Part shown: positions 53,650 to 64,000 of the stretch, one piece after another | How the letters are laid out: every line of letters starts with the position of its first letter | How positions within the stretch are numbered: the first letter of the stretch is position 1 | Source: Phragmites australis | Taxonomy: Eukaryota > Streptophyta > Magnoliopsida > Poales > Poaceae | Direction: 5' to 3' | Length of the DNA: 64,000 nucleotides | Assembly (NCBI RefSeq): GCF_958298935.1 | Contig: NC_084925.1 | Location: 16,427,001 to 16,491,000, forward strand | Notes under the pieces: generated by a model | What the model was told of the DNA's origin: nothing | Database searches by the model: none | The model's input: only the letters and a program-made list of their open reading frames with translations | Translations under genes and position numbers: made by a program

Positions 53650-55872
53650 ATGGCAGGAAATGATGATGCAAATGGGTCTCGAACCAACACCGGTGCTGCT
53701 GTATCAATGGAGGAATTCCAGCAGTTACGAACTCAAATGAACCAATTGATGGAGCAGCTGCAAACCCTCCAGCACCAAGTGCAAACTGAAGCGGAGTTTC
53801 CACAAAATGATGCCGATTTTGATGATGCTGCCGCTGCTGCATTGGAGGGTGAAGCTGCACGTCTTCAAGCTGAGGTGGCACGTCGAGCTGCTGGCCGTGG
53901 ACGTGGCGCTGCTGGTCGCGGCCAGGGTAATAGATTGGGCAATAACGATGCTGATAATGTTCGGCACCACATGTTTGGTCGTGCGCGGCGCATTCCTGTT
54001 GGAGGTGCTCGAGATTATGATGCAGATTCTGATGCTGATGGTGGAGGAATGTTTGGTGACCTAGATGACCACCGACATGGTGGCAATTATGGCCATCATG
54101 AACGACGTCGTGTTGCTCCTGATCGTTGTCGTGATGATGACAGTTTGGGCAAGGTTAAAGTGTCTATTCCTAAATTCAATGGCAAGGAGAATGCTGATGA
54201 TTATTTTCAATGGGAGACCAAGGTTGATCAGATCTTTGATTTATATGATTATGCTCCTGAAAAGAAGGCAAAACTTGCTGCTATTGAGTTCACAGGTTAT
54301 GCCATCACTTGGTGGAATCAAGTCCGTGCTGAATTACGTCGTGTTGGACAAGATCATATTACTTGGGAGGAAATGAAGCGAGAAATGAGGCGCCGTTTTG
54401 TTCCTGCATATTACTCTCGTGAGCTTCATTTGAGGCTGAAACGGCTCGTGCAAGGTAATCGTAATGTGGATGAATATTATCAAGAAATGGAGATGTGCCT
54501 ACTTCGTACAGGGATCACTGAAGATGAGGAGTCGTTGATGGCTCGTTTCTTGGTTGGCCTAAATAAATCAATTGCTGATAAAGTGGATATGACTAACTAC
54601 ACAAATCTAACAGAATTAGTTCATTTTGCAAAAAGGGCAGAAAGGCAGCTTGCTGTGTCTTATAAAAATAGTGTTTCATTTTCATCTCATAACAGTTCTA
54701 CTCCATGGCACCATTCACAACAGCAAGGGTCTGCGACGCACACACCTTCATCTCGTGGAGCTCCTCGTTCTGTTTCATCTTCCGCCAAACAATTTGATGC
54801 GAAAGGCAAAGCTGTGAGTTCCAATCAGTCCAACTCCTCTAATGCAGCAGCCCAAAGGAAGACAAGTAAGATTGAGTGTTTTAAGTGTGGTGGTCATGGG
54901 CATAAGCAAGCTGAATGCCCCAATAGGCGTGCTATTATAGCACTTGCTGACGGTTCTTATGACTCTCAGAGTGAAGAGGAGGACGAGCCTAATACCATAG
55001 CATTTGCAGATGATACTCTTGACACTTGTGAGTATAAAGCAGAGGATGGTGAATATGAGCTGGGCTTGAATTGTTTGGCCATTCAGTCTATTCAAGATTT
55101 TGCTCAAGATGACATATCCCAAGCTGTTGTTCCTCCGCATCCAGAAGAGATCACTAATGCTGATTTTGATGAGTTGCTTGCTGATTACAATGATTTGGAG
55201 GCTTCTAGTTTTTCACGACAAGATTGTCCATTTGAGCCTGCTACTAATTCCACCTCAAGTGCTTATACTGTGAGTACACTAGATCATTCTTTGGTGGTTC
55301 GGCGAGTTCTTTCGATTCAATTAGTTGCTGCTGAGCAAGGGCAGCGCCATAATTTGTTTCAATCACGATGCAAAGTGAAAGGACAGGTGTGCAGATTCAT
55401 AATTGATGGTGGGAGCTGCAACAATATTGTTAGTGCTCTGCTTGTTGAGAAGCTTGGCCTGCAAACACGTCGCCATCCGCACCCGTATCATATGCAATGG
55501 TTGAATAATTCAGGGACAGTGAAGGTTTCATCCATGGTCCGCTTGTCATTCTCAATTGGTGACTATCATGGCGAGGTTGACAGTGATATTGTCCCTATGC
55601 AAGCATGCCACTTACTTCTGGGTCATCCATGGCAATTTGATGTGGATTCGGTGCATTTTGGTCGGTCCAACAAATACACATTTATTCACAAAGACAAGAA
55701 GGTGGTTCTTGTTCCATTATCTCCAGAAGAAATATATTCTTCTGATGTTGCTCGCATGAAAAGAGAGGAGAGTGAGAAAAGAACATTATGTGAGACCCAC
55801 AAAAATAGTAAGGGAGAGACTCCTAAACCATCCAGCCACATAAAGCCTCATGCAAATACAAAACTGCCATGA
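53650..55872 (+). CDS. gag: Gag-protease part of the polyprotein of CRM element H
   Basis: Start chosen at MAGNDDANG (53,650), matching gag starts of B and G; the open frame extends 19 codons further upstream. Order by residue from that start: heptad-rich N-terminus (about 20-60), an acidic A-rich and R/G-rich segment with AAGRGRGAAGRGQGNR (about 80-100), gag core (KVKVSIPKFNGKENADDYFQ, about 175-310), S/T/Q-rich linker, CCHC knuckle CFKCGGHGHKQAEC (about 409-422), acidic spacer, and aspartic protease IIDGGSCNN (about 583-591). It ends at TGA 55,870-55,872, and the same frame is open downstream into pol, so this is most simply a premature stop in a single gag-pol frame, though readthrough cannot be excluded. 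Confidence 0.92.
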   Translation: MAGNDDANGSRTNTGAAVSMEEFQQLRTQMNQLMEQLQTLQHQVQTEAEFPQNDADFDDAAAAALEGEAARLQAEVARRAAGRGRGAAGRGQGNRLGNNDADNVRHHMFGRARRIPVGGARDYDADSDADGGGMFGDLDDHRHGGNYGHHERRRVAPDRCRDDDSLGKVKVSIPKFNGKENADDYFQWETKVDQIFDLYDYAPEKKAKLAAIEFTGYAITWWNQVRAELRRVGQDHITWEEMKREMRRRFVPAYYSRELHLRLKRLVQGNRNVDEYYQEMEMCLLRTGITEDEESLMARFLVGLNKSIADKVDMTNYTNLTELVHFAKRAERQLAVSYKNSVSFSSHNSSTPWHHSQQQGSATHTPSSRGAPRSVSSSAKQFDAKGKAVSSNQSNSSNAAAQRKTSKIECFKCGGHGHKQAECPNRRAIIALADGSYDSQSEEEDEPNTIAFADDTLDTCEYKAEDGEYELGLNCLAIQSIQDFAQDDISQAVVPPHPEEITNADFDELLADYNDLEASSFSRQDCPFEPATNSTSSAYTVSTLDHSLVVRRVLSIQLVAAEQGQRHNLFQSRCKVKGQVCRFIIDGGSCNNIVSALLVEKLGLQTRRHPHPYHMQWLNNSGTVKVSSMVRLSFSIGDYHGEVDSDIVPMQACHLLLGHPWQFDVDSVHFGRSNKYTFIHKDKKVVLVPLSPEEIYSSDVARMKREESEKRTLCETHKNSKGETPKPSSHIKPHANTKLP

Positions 55873-57219
55873 CAAAATGAGTGTTTATTTGTGAGCAAGA
55901 GTGATTTGAGAGAAGTGAGGAACACCACAACCCCATTCTTTGTGCTCCTGCACAAGGAGGTCCTATTTTCAACTAACGACTTACCTTTGTCGCTGCCTAG
56001 TGTTGTTCTTCATTTATTACAGGACTTTGAGGACGTTTTTCCCGATGAGGTGCCGGCTGGACTTCCTCCCATCCGCGGCATTGAGCACCAAATTGATTTG
56101 GTACCTTGTGCTTCTCTTCCAAATCGTCCAGCCTACCGCACCAATCCCGAAGAAACAAAAGAAATTCCGCGACAGATTAAAGAGCTTTTGAACAAAGGGT
56201 ATGTTCGTGAATCCTTATCACCATGTGCTGTTCCAGTTCTTTTGGTCCCAAAGAAAGATGGGTCTTGGCGCATGTGTGTTGATTGTCGTGCTATCAATGC
56301 TATAACTGTTAGATATCGCCATCCCATTCCAAGGCTTGATGACATGTTAGATGAATTGAGTGGCTCAACTATTTTCACCAAGATCGATTTACGTAGCGTC
56401 TATCACCAAATTCGCATGAAAATTAGTGATGAATGGAAGACAACATTGAAGACTAAATTTGGTCTATATGAATGGCTTGTGATGCCCTTTGGTTTGACGA
56501 ATGCTCCTTCAACTTTTATGCGCTTAATGAATCATGTTTTAAGAGCTTTCATTGGAAAATTTATGGTTGTTTATTTTGATGATATCCTGATCTATAGTAA
56601 ATCATTTGATGAACATCTTGTTCATATCCGTGAAGTCCTTGCTGTTTTGAGAGCAGAGAAATTGTATGGAAATATTGCTAAGTGCACCTTTTGCACAGAT
56701 CGTGTTGTTTTTCTTGGTTTTGTTGTAACTGCAGATGGCATTCAGGTTGATGAAGAGAAGATTAAAGCGATAAAATATTGGCCTACACCTGCAAATGTGA
56801 GCCAAGTTCAAAGTTTCCATGGTCTTGCAGGTTTCTACCGGCGATTTGTTAAAGATTTTGGCACCATCGCTGCACCCCTTAACAATCTCACAAAGAAGGA
56901 TGTTCCATTCAAGTGGGGACATGAACAAGACCAAGCCTTCAACGAGCTGAAAAGAAAGCTTTGTGAAGCACCGCTGCTACAACTACCAGATTTTGGTAAG
57001 ACCTTTGAGATCGAATGTGATGCAAGTGGTATTGGCATAGGAGGTGTCCTACTTCAAGAAGGTAAACCTGTTGCCTACTTTTCTGAAAAGTTAAATGGTC
57101 CACATCTGAACTACTCTGTCTATGACAAAGAGCTTTATGCCTTAGTTCGAGTTTTGGAAGTTTGGCAACATTATTTATTACCTAAAGAATTTGTAATCCA
57201 TTTGATCACGAAGCTTTGA
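55873..57219 (+). pseudogene. pol: Pol of element H, part 1: reverse transcriptase and RNase H
   Basis: Directly downstream of and in frame with the gag-protease stop; no plausible start of its own. [67 protein letters not shown] and the catalytic YFDD (56,574-56,585). RNase [21 protein letters not shown] (about 57,005) and [20 protein letters not shown]. The frame is lost in the RNase H after PKEFVIH, where one base is missing around 57,202-57,203, giving an early stop at 57,217-57,219. RDLRSVY carries V where B has G, a minor RT substitution. Confidence 0.9.
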
Positions 57220-58919
57220 AATATCTCAAAAGCCAAGGCAAACTGAACCGTCGACATGCGAAATGGATTGAGTTCATTGAAACATTTCCCTATGTTGTAA
57301 AACATAAGCGTGGTAAAGATAACATTGTTGCAGATGCTTTGTCAAGAAGATGTGTTTTTGTTACACAACTAGATACAAAAGTGCTTGGTTTGGAATCAAT
57401 TAAAACACTTTATGCTGATGACTCTGATTTTAAAGAACCTTTCTCTAATTGCATTGCTGGAAAAGGATGGGATAAATTCTACATGCATGATGGATTCTTA
57501 TTTCGGACTAACAAACTATGCATTCCAGCTTGCTCGATTCGTAATGTTCTTTTGCAGGAAGCACATGCTGGTGGGTTAGCTGGTCATTTTGGTGTCAAAA
57601 AGACATTGGACATGCTTTCTGATCATTTCTTTTGGCTACATATGAGACGTGATGTCCAGCGACATGTTGAGCGCTGCATAACCTGCTTGAAAGCTAAGTC
57701 CCGCCTTAATCCCCATGGTCTCTATACTCCATTACCAATTCCAAATATACCTTGGGAAGATATATCCATGGATTTTATTCTGGGGTTACCTCGGTCTCAA
57801 AGGGGGAGGGATTCTATTTTTGTTGTTGTTGATCGCTTCTCTAAGATGGCACATTTTATTCCATGTCATAAGAGCGATGATGCTTCACACGTTGCTGACT
57901 TGTTTTTCAGGGAGATAGTTCGTTTACATGGAGTGCCGAAGACTATTGTTTCAGACCGGGATACAAAATTTCTAAGCTATTTTTGGAAGACATTATGGGG
58001 TAAACTTGGCACGAAGTTGTTATTTTCCACCACTTGTCACCCACAAACTGATGGGCAAACTGAAGTTGTCAACCGTACCTTATCAAAAATGCTGCGTGCT
58101 GAGCTGAAAAAGAATCTGAAGATGTGGGAAGACTGCCTTCCACATGTTGAATTTGCTTATAACAGGGCAGTCCATTCAACAACAAATTTTTGTCCATTTG
58201 AAATTGTTTATGGTTTTAAACCACATACACCCATGGATCTTTTGCCTTTACCATTACAGGAACAAGTTAACTTCGATGCAGCAAAGAGATCAGAATTTAT
58301 TAAGAAGCTACATGATGACACAAGAAGGAATATCGAGAAGAAATCTGCACAGTATGCAAAACAAACGAACAAGGGTAAGAAGAAAGTTACATTCCAGCCC
58401 GGTGACCTCGTGTGGTTGCATCTACGCAAGGATCGATTTCCCCAACAACGCAAGAGTAAGTTATCCCCTCGGGGTGATGGTCCATTCCAGGTTCTCCAAA
58501 AGATAAATGATAATGCTTACAAAATTGAGCTTCCCCCTGAATATTCCAATGTGAGTACAACATTCAATGTCAAAGATTTGTTTCCATTTGTTGGTGAGTC
58601 TGAGTCGAGGACGACTCCTTCTCAAGAGGGGGAGGCTAATGAGGACATCCCTAGCATCCACTCTTCTCCACCTCCTAATGAAACTGCATCTGATATAGTG
58701 GGTCCAATTACAAGGCGCAGAACCAAACAATTGGAGAAGGAAATGCATTCTCAGGTGAACGCTAACCTTGTGTTAAATAATCAGATTATTTTGAATGAGC
58801 CTATGCTTTTGAGTACTTGTTTTAATGTTCTTAGGAATGATGGAGTGCACGAACGGGCATGGGATGATGATGGTTTCTGCCCTCCAAATATATGGACTAA
58901 GGAGCCTGGACGTGCATAG
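57204..58919 (+). pseudogene. pol: Pol of element H, part 2: integrase with CR-like tail
   Basis: Shifted frame after the lesion near 57,202. End of RNase H/connection ([27 protein letters not shown]), zinc domain with His pair around 57,563-57,588 and CITC (about 57,674), catalytic core with MDFILGLPR (first Asp, about 57,768), SDRDTKF (second, about 57,953) and GQTEVVN (Glu, about 58,060): Asp-Glu spacing of 35. GPF-type module ([13 protein letters not shown], about 58,400; [13 protein letters not shown]). The tail crosses the polypurine tract ([11 protein letters not shown]) and runs 94 codons into the 3' LTR with [14 protein letters not shown], stopping at 58,917-58,919. The CR-like tail has been linked to centromere targeting in CRM elements. 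Confidence 0.92.
58623..58636 (+). other. Polypurine tract of element H
   Basis: CAAGAGGGGGAGGC directly before the LTR start TAATGAGGAC; also coding. Confidence 0.88.
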
Positions 58920-59530
58920 AGAGGATGGACCATTCAGCTACCATGCAGATCAGTCGTGGATGTGCAAAGCAAATAAATTCATGAGTTAGGAAAGCAGTCA
59001 GCAACCAGGTTGCTGTTCACACACGTACAAGCATACAGAAGAATACCAACCATCCAAAGAGTTCCATTAGGCCAGGCTATTAATAGAAGGAGAGCTACGA
59101 CTTCCCACTGCATGTTCTCATTTATTTTATCCAAATTGAAAACTCCACTAGTGCTATATATATCCATGTAATAGATGACGAGGGCATCTTTTTTTGACTG
59201 CCACTTCAGAAATACAAACTCTTTGAGTTCTTCTTTTAACGTGAGTCTTGAGAGGCTTGCAAACATGTTCTTTCGATTCCTGAGGGAGTTGTAGAACGCC
59301 GAACTACGGTTCATCCAGTTTGTGCCTTCACGTCTACACGGCGTGATTGCGTGGGCTGTTTCGTCGGTACGTGGAAGGGTGATTGTCTCGGTAGTTCGTC
59401 GCGTTTGCAGACTCGCGGTGCACTACCTCTTCACCAGGTCACGCAGTGATAGTTATCAAGATCGCGGATCCTTCGAGAAGATCGGGCCTCAACTACTCGT
59501 CACACGTGATCCATAGACGTGTGCACATCA
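58637..59530 (+). repeat. 3' LTR of CRM element H
   Basis: 894 bp, near-identical to 52,090-52,983 (three substitutions, no indel by eye). It begins with TA like the 5' LTR. Confidence 0.95.
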
Positions 59531-59877
59531 GTGTGTGTGTTGCTGTCTACTCTTCACTTTTCGCTTGATCAGCAACTAGGCTAGTGGTTGAGCATCTTTT
59601 CAGCGTGTATTACTATTTGATATATTGTGCAACTAAATTGTGAGTGTGAGAAAACTGTATCCAAGCTCCACATTATACCTAGTACGTTCGTTCGGTCCCT
59701 TGGCAATTGCTTTATTGAAGCTTCGAAGAACATTTGAACCGCCAACGACTGACAACACATGCTGCATGGTAAGAACTAGTAAGAGCTTTAGTTAAAGCTT
59801 GAGAGTTGAGCGACTTTTCACCACATCGTACATAGTGATAGGAATATTATCTTTGTGTTTCTTGTCTTCTACTAACA
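59531..59877 (+). other. Leader of element G, continued after H
   Basis: Begins with the duplicated GTGTG and leads to the gag start of G at 59,878. Non-coding. Confidence 0.7.
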
Positions 59878-61260
59878 ATGTCAGGTAACGAGAGTTTGCA
59901 GCAACACTCTCCACGCATGAAGGGTATTATTTCTCATGTTGAGAGGATGATGAGTATCACCATCAAGGGCCTTAGCAAGGACGTACGACTCACTAATGAG
60001 CGTATGTCGCTACAAAAAGACTGCCTCCGGTCTATCGAGACCGCGCAGGGAGTTGCGAACACTATCCTTGCCACCATTTTGTCTAGACTTGATATGCTTG
60101 CAGCTGCTACCCCGGGACCTTCCAATAGTGACAACTCCAAAAACTACTCCACTGATTTAGATGACAATATCATCAATTATGACAGTCACCGTGACCATCA
60201 TCAGCTACACTTTAATGGGCCAGGTATGCGATGTGATCCACCGCGACACAAGGTACAAGATCGTGATGACGTTTTCTCTGAGGTAAAATTCAACATGCCT
60301 TATTTGAAGGTAAATATGATCCCAATGGTCACCTTAGTTGGGAATTACTTGTTGATAAAAAATTCGCATGCCATGATTTTATAGAGGATAAAAGAGTTAG
60401 GACTGCTACTAATTAATTCACTGATTTTGCTTCTATTTGGTGGAGAGAGCATTGCCACCTTCATACTATCCTAGAGATTTATTAAACAAATTGCAGCGCT
60501 TACGCCAAGGTACTAGTTTAGTAGAGGAATATTATCAAGAATTGCAAGTTGGTATGTTGCGTTGTGGTTTAGTTAAGGATGAGGCGGCTTCTTTGGCTCG
60601 TTTCTTAGGTTGTTTACGTTGACAAATCCAGGACATTCAATATTATTAGGAGTATAATTCGATGACTCGTTTATTTCATCTTGCTTGTAAAGCTGAATGT
60701 GAGGTGCAAGGATGACAATCGAGGACAAAAACTAACTTTTCTGCAGGTTGCTCTACTTCGTGGACGCCTCAAACCTCTGTTGTTCCATCCACCCGTACCA
60801 CGACACCAAGTTCCTCCATCAACAAACCTGCATCCTCTACTTCAATTTCAGCACCCCCAACACCCGCACTGACGAAAAGTGCTACACAAGATTCCATCAG
60901 AAGTTCATCGTCATCGGTTGCATCAACAGGACGCACAAAAGACACTCAATGCCATCGCTTCAAGGGTTTCGACCACATGCTGAGGGAGTGTCTGAGCAAG
61001 TGTGTGCTAATAATTTGTGAGGATGGTGAGTGCGATTCAGCAAGCGATCATGATGAAGACACCTATGCTTTGCTAGCTGAACATGAAGATGGCAAATCAA
61101 ATTCAGAGCATGAAGAAGAGCACGTGAGTGCCGGTGATGTGGACCAATATTTGAGTATTATTGCACAACGTGTGCTATGTGCTCAGCTCAGATTGCTCGT
61201 GCTAAGCAAAATCAGTGCCACAACTTGTTTCAAATTAAAGGCATCGCCAAGGAGTGATCA
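59878..61260 (+). pseudogene. gag: Decayed gag of CRM element G
   Basis: ATGTCAGGTAACGAG at 59,878 (MSGNESLQQHSPRMKGI). Heptad-like N-terminus, gag core broken after VKFNMPYLK near 60,310, resumed at YYPRDLLNKLQRLRQG (60,460) with EEYYQELQVGMLRCG. Frameshifts at about 60,420 and stops at about 60,621 and 60,648. The zinc knuckle is degraded to CHRFKGFDHMLREC (second Cys lost, about 60,950). The S/T/P-rich linker before it matches that of B. Confidence 0.85.
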
Positions 61261-63173
61261 GTTCGTATAATCATTGATGGTGGGAGTAGTAACAATCTAA
61301 CCAACATGGAGATAGTGGAAAAGCTAGCACTCTACACTAGACCACATCCTCATCCCTACTACATTCAATAGTTTAACAACAGTGGTAAGGTTAAGGTAAC
61401 TCGTATGGTGAGAGTACATTTTGCTTTAGGTTCTTATCATGATTATGTTTATTGTGATGTCGTTGCTATGCAAGCATGATCTATATTGTTAGGTAGACCA
61501 TGGCAATATGATAAAGATTGTTTGCATCACAGTAGAGCAAATCAATACCCTCTCATGAACAAAGGCAAGAAGATTGTGTTACAACCTATGACTCTTGAAC
61601 AAATTTTGAAAGATGATCTTGCTAGAGCTAGCAGAAATCATGAGACCTCAAAATCTGAAAATCAGATTGTAGCAAGTGAGTTGGAGCAATCTCATAACCA
61701 GAATAAAACTGAACCAAGTCTTTCTAAGGCAATAAAATTAAAAGGTTATAGTTTCCTTGCAACTAATTCTGACATCTCAGCTTTAGATGTTAGCAATTCC
61801 ATTTGATATGCAAAGAAGTATTATTTTCATTCGAGGATATTCCTTCTTCTTTGCCTCCGGTGGTTGCTAATCTTTTGCAGGAGTACACTGACGTCTTTCC
61901 AAAGGATGTACCACCAGGGCTACCACAAATTCACAGTATTGAGCACCAAATTGACCACATTCCAAGGGCCTCTTTGCCTAATCGTGTGCCATACAGAACA
62001 AATCCAGAGGAAACTAAGGAGATACAACGTCAAGTTCAAGAATTACTTGATAAATGGTATGTGCATGAGTCTCTTAGTCCTTGTGCTATTCTGGTCATTT
62101 TAGTGCCTAAGAAAGATAGATCATGACGCATGTGTGTGGATTGTAGAGCAATCAATAATTTCTCAATTAGATATCATCATCCTATTCCAAGATTAGATGA
62201 TATGCTTGATGAATTAAGTGGTTCTATCATGTTTTCTAAAGTTGATTTACGTAATGGGTACCACTAGATTCACATGAAGTTAGGGGATGAAAGGAAAACA
62301 ACATTCAAGATTAAGTTTGGGTTATATGAGTGGTTAGTAATGCCTTTTCATTTAACTAATGCACCTAGCACCTTCATGAGATTAATGAATGAAGTTTTGC
62401 GTCCTTTTATTGGTAGGTTTGTGGTGGTATATTTTGATGACATTTGATATATAGCAAATCTTTAGAGGAACACGTTAACCATTTACGTGCTATTTTTGAT
62501 GGTTTACGTGATGCACGCTTATTTGGTAACCTTGACAAGTGCACCTTCTATAAGAATCGAGTCTCTTTTCTTGGCTATGTTGTTACTCCGCAGAGCATTG
62601 AAGTTGATCAGGCCAAGGTTGAGGCAATCCAGAGTTGCCCGACTCCTACCACGGTTACCCATGTAAGAAGTTTTCTACGACTTGCAGGATTCTAACATTG
62701 CTTCATGAAAGATTTCAGCACCATCGCCGATCCATTGAATGAGCTTACCAAACAGGGTGTACCATTTGTATGGAGAGCTGTATAGGAGAATGCCTTCAAC
62801 ACATTAAAAGATAAGTTAACACATGCACCACTACTTCAACTTCCAGATTTTTCTAAGACATTTGAGCTAGAATGTGATGATAGTGAAATTGGTTTCGATG
62901 GCTTCTTGTTACAAGAAGGAAAGCCTGTTGAATATTTTATTGAGAAGTTCAGTTCTACTTATGATAAGGAATTATATGCTTTGGTTCGAACTTTAGAAAC
63001 ATAGCAGAATTATTTGTTTGTTAGTTTGTTCGTCAGGGTAGTAAAAATATTACATTTGAACCTGTCGATCTAGTTTGGCTGCATTTGAGAAAAGACAGGT
63101 TCCATGATTTGCGCAAGTCAAAATGAATGCCTCATGCCGTTGGTACATTTCAAGTGTTGGAAAGGATTAATGA
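61261..63173 (+). pseudogene. pol: Decayed protease and pol of CRM element G with integrase deletion
   Basis: Protease IIIDGGSSNNLTNMEIVEKL (about 61,270), LLGRPWQYDKD (61,486). RT from 61,803: FEDIPSSLPPVVANLLQEY, GLPQIHSIEHQIDHIP, then a stop after [15 protein letters not shown], and VVVYFDDI (62,420) followed by a shift. RNase H remnant near 62,870-63,000. At about 63,025 the sequence jumps from LETxQNY straight to the integrase C-terminal module ([19 protein letters not shown]), so the rest of RNase H, the connection, zinc domain and catalytic core are deleted. The module ends at ERIND near 63,173, where unrelated copia sequence begins. Confidence 0.85.
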
Positions 63174-64000
63174 TATGTTTGTGCAAGGATCTGGATAATC
63201 TTTGGATGCTATGTTTGCTAGATTTGATGGAATTATTAGCAACCTTAGATATACTGGGGTTTTGCCGTACTCTGATCATGAGAGGGCGATCAAGCTTCTC
63301 TATGCTTTTGATCCTAGCATATAGGAAGTGAAGATCTTGACCATTGAAGAGTCATCCAGTTGCGACACATTGACTTTGTGATGAACTCTCAGGCTCTCAG
63401 GCTTGTTATGAGTGTGGTGATACCACTCATTTCAAGGCTGATAGCCCAAATCTCAAGAACAAGAAGCCCTTTTTAAAAAACCCAACAAGCTAGCTAAGAA
63501 GGCGGCCAAGGCAGCATCTTGAGCTTTTATGGTGGCAGTCAGCGATATCGACACTTCCTTAAGCGAGGAGAGCTCAAAGGAGGAGGAGGAGCTACCCATG
63601 AAGAACAAGAAGAAGAACAAGGACTTCACTGGCCTTTGCTTCATGACGGACGATAATGATTGCGACCCCGAGCTTGATTCTTCTGAGGTATCACCCTCCT
63701 ATGACCAACTTTCTATTCAGGTCAATACCTTGAATGATGCGCTTGTTAGCTAGGACAAATTGCTTAAGAAAGTGATTTGTGAAGTCAAGAAACTCAAGTC
63801 TAGGCTAGAATGTTCATCTTCTGAGCTTGAGTTGTTTAGGTCTAGGACCAAAGATGAGGAGTGTGATAGTTGTCTTGTGATCATGAGTGAGCTTGCCGAG
63901 CTTTAGACTTTGCATGCTCAAGTCACCTGTCGGCTTGAGACACTGAGAAGAAGCTCCTTAAGGAGTCTAGACCTACTCTCTTAAGTGCTTTCTAGAATCT
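63174..64000 (+). pseudogene. gag: Decayed Ty1/copia gag fragment (Sirevirus-like)
   Basis: Frame remnants of a copia-type (UBN2) gag: MFARFDGIISNLRYTGVLPY, DHERAIKLLYAFDPS, KILTIEES (63,213-63,350), then a knuckle CYECGDTTHFKAD with the last Cys replaced by Ser (63,404-63,445), KNKKPFLKNP, an acidic SDIDTSLSEESSKEEEE segment, FTGLCFMTDDNDCDPELDSS, and an E/L-rich probable coiled coil (KLLKKVICEVKKLKSRLECS, to about 63,960). Stops and shifts are frequent. Long gag with a coiled coil after the knuckle is usual in grass Sireviruses. It runs off the right edge, and its 5' end abuts the broken end of G. Confidence 0.72.

Larger units (their letters stand above)
52090..59530 (+). mobile_element. 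Young, nearly intact CRM-type Ty3/gypsy element H (7.44 kb)
   Basis: LTRs 52,090-52,983 and 58,637-59,530 (894 bp each) differ at only three positions by my comparison (52,589/59,136 C/T; 52,888/59,435 T/C; 52,900/59,447 C/T), about 0.34%, or about 0.13 million years at 1.3e-8 per site per year. Perfect 5-bp target duplication GTGTG (52,085-52,089; 59,531-59,535). PBS, gag, protease, RT, RNase H, integrase and polypurine tract are all present. Two lesions break the polyprotein: an in-frame TGA at 55,870-55,872 and a frameshift near 57,202. Both LTRs start TA instead of TG. Confidence 0.95.
50182..63173 (+). mobile_element. CRM-type element G, decayed, interrupted by H
   Basis: Plus-strand element with 5' LTR 50,182-51,117, leader, gag and pol remnants. 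H is inserted in the leader at 52,090. The left flank AGACC is the complement of monomer 24-28. The integrase is deleted except its C-terminal module, and no 3' LTR is found before the sequence changes to a copia gag at about 63,174. So G is 3'-truncated. Confidence 0.87.

Noticed and set aside
55870..55890. Programmed stop-codon readthrough between gag-protease and pol in element H.
   Set aside because: The frame is the same on both sides, which would allow it, but the related copies B and F appear to have had a continuous frame here. A recent stop mutation is simpler.
1..64000. tRNA, rRNA or other structural RNA genes.
   Set aside because: No cloverleaf with A and B boxes or rRNA-like sequence was noticed. 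The tRNA-related stretches at 15,094 and 52,986 are retroelement primer-binding sites.

Overview
This window is plant nuclear DNA, almost certainly from a grass (Poaceae), and it looks like centromeric or pericentromeric heterochromatin. I see no host gene. About 10.4 kb (roughly 67 monomers in nine blocks) is one ~155-bp tandem satellite, and nearly everything else is LTR retrotransposon inserted into that array or nested in other insertions. Two lines of evidence suggest a centromere. The monomer length matches the 155/156-bp centromeric satellites known from grasses (rice CentO, maize CentC). The commonest insertions are Ty3/gypsy chromoviruses of the CRM (centromeric retrotransposon) type, recognised by a polyprotein that reads through the polypurine tract into the 3' LTR and ends in a GP(I/L)TRARA 'CR-like' motif. 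The species cannot be fixed from the sequence.

Layout, left to right. Satellite in forward orientation runs from 1 to 24,108. It is interrupted by a ~3.1-kb Tekay/RIRE3-like solo LTR (1,623-4,685, minus), a complete but decayed CRM element B (8,264-16,004, minus), CRM solo LTR C (16,164-17,060), an unclassified solo LTR S (17,650-18,544), a second Tekay-like solo LTR T (20,220-22,631) and CRM solo LTR D (22,881-23,791). From 24,109 to 30,626 there are two truncated, nested, minus-strand CRM elements (F inside E). They end at an abrupt junction, after which the satellite is in REVERSE orientation (30,627-31,065 and 48,448-50,181). Between those two reverse blocks sits a Tat-clade Ty3/gypsy element I (31,066-48,447). 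It hosts a second, non-autonomous Tat-like element J (36,565-43,444) and, in its 3' LTR, a ~0.9-kb Mutator-like element K (47,267-48,184). From 50,182 a plus-strand decayed CRM element G carries in its leader a very young CRM element H (52,090-59,530), whose LTRs differ at only three sites. After G the window ends in a decayed Ty1/copia (Sirevirus-like) gag fragment.

Structure worth attention: (1) each monomer contains a 28-bp inverted repeat, and all five CRM-type insertions into the satellite fall within the same ~17 bp of the monomer; (2) four variant monomers recur in fixed order, which indicates a higher-order repeat; (3) the satellite changes orientation at 30,626/30,627; (4) both Tat elements carry an antisense gene with its own TATA box, and the one in J has an apparent intron; (5) element H has noncanonical TA...CA LTR ends flanked by a perfect target duplication. 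Every retroelement reading frame here has at least one lesion; H is closest to intact (one in-frame stop, one frameshift).
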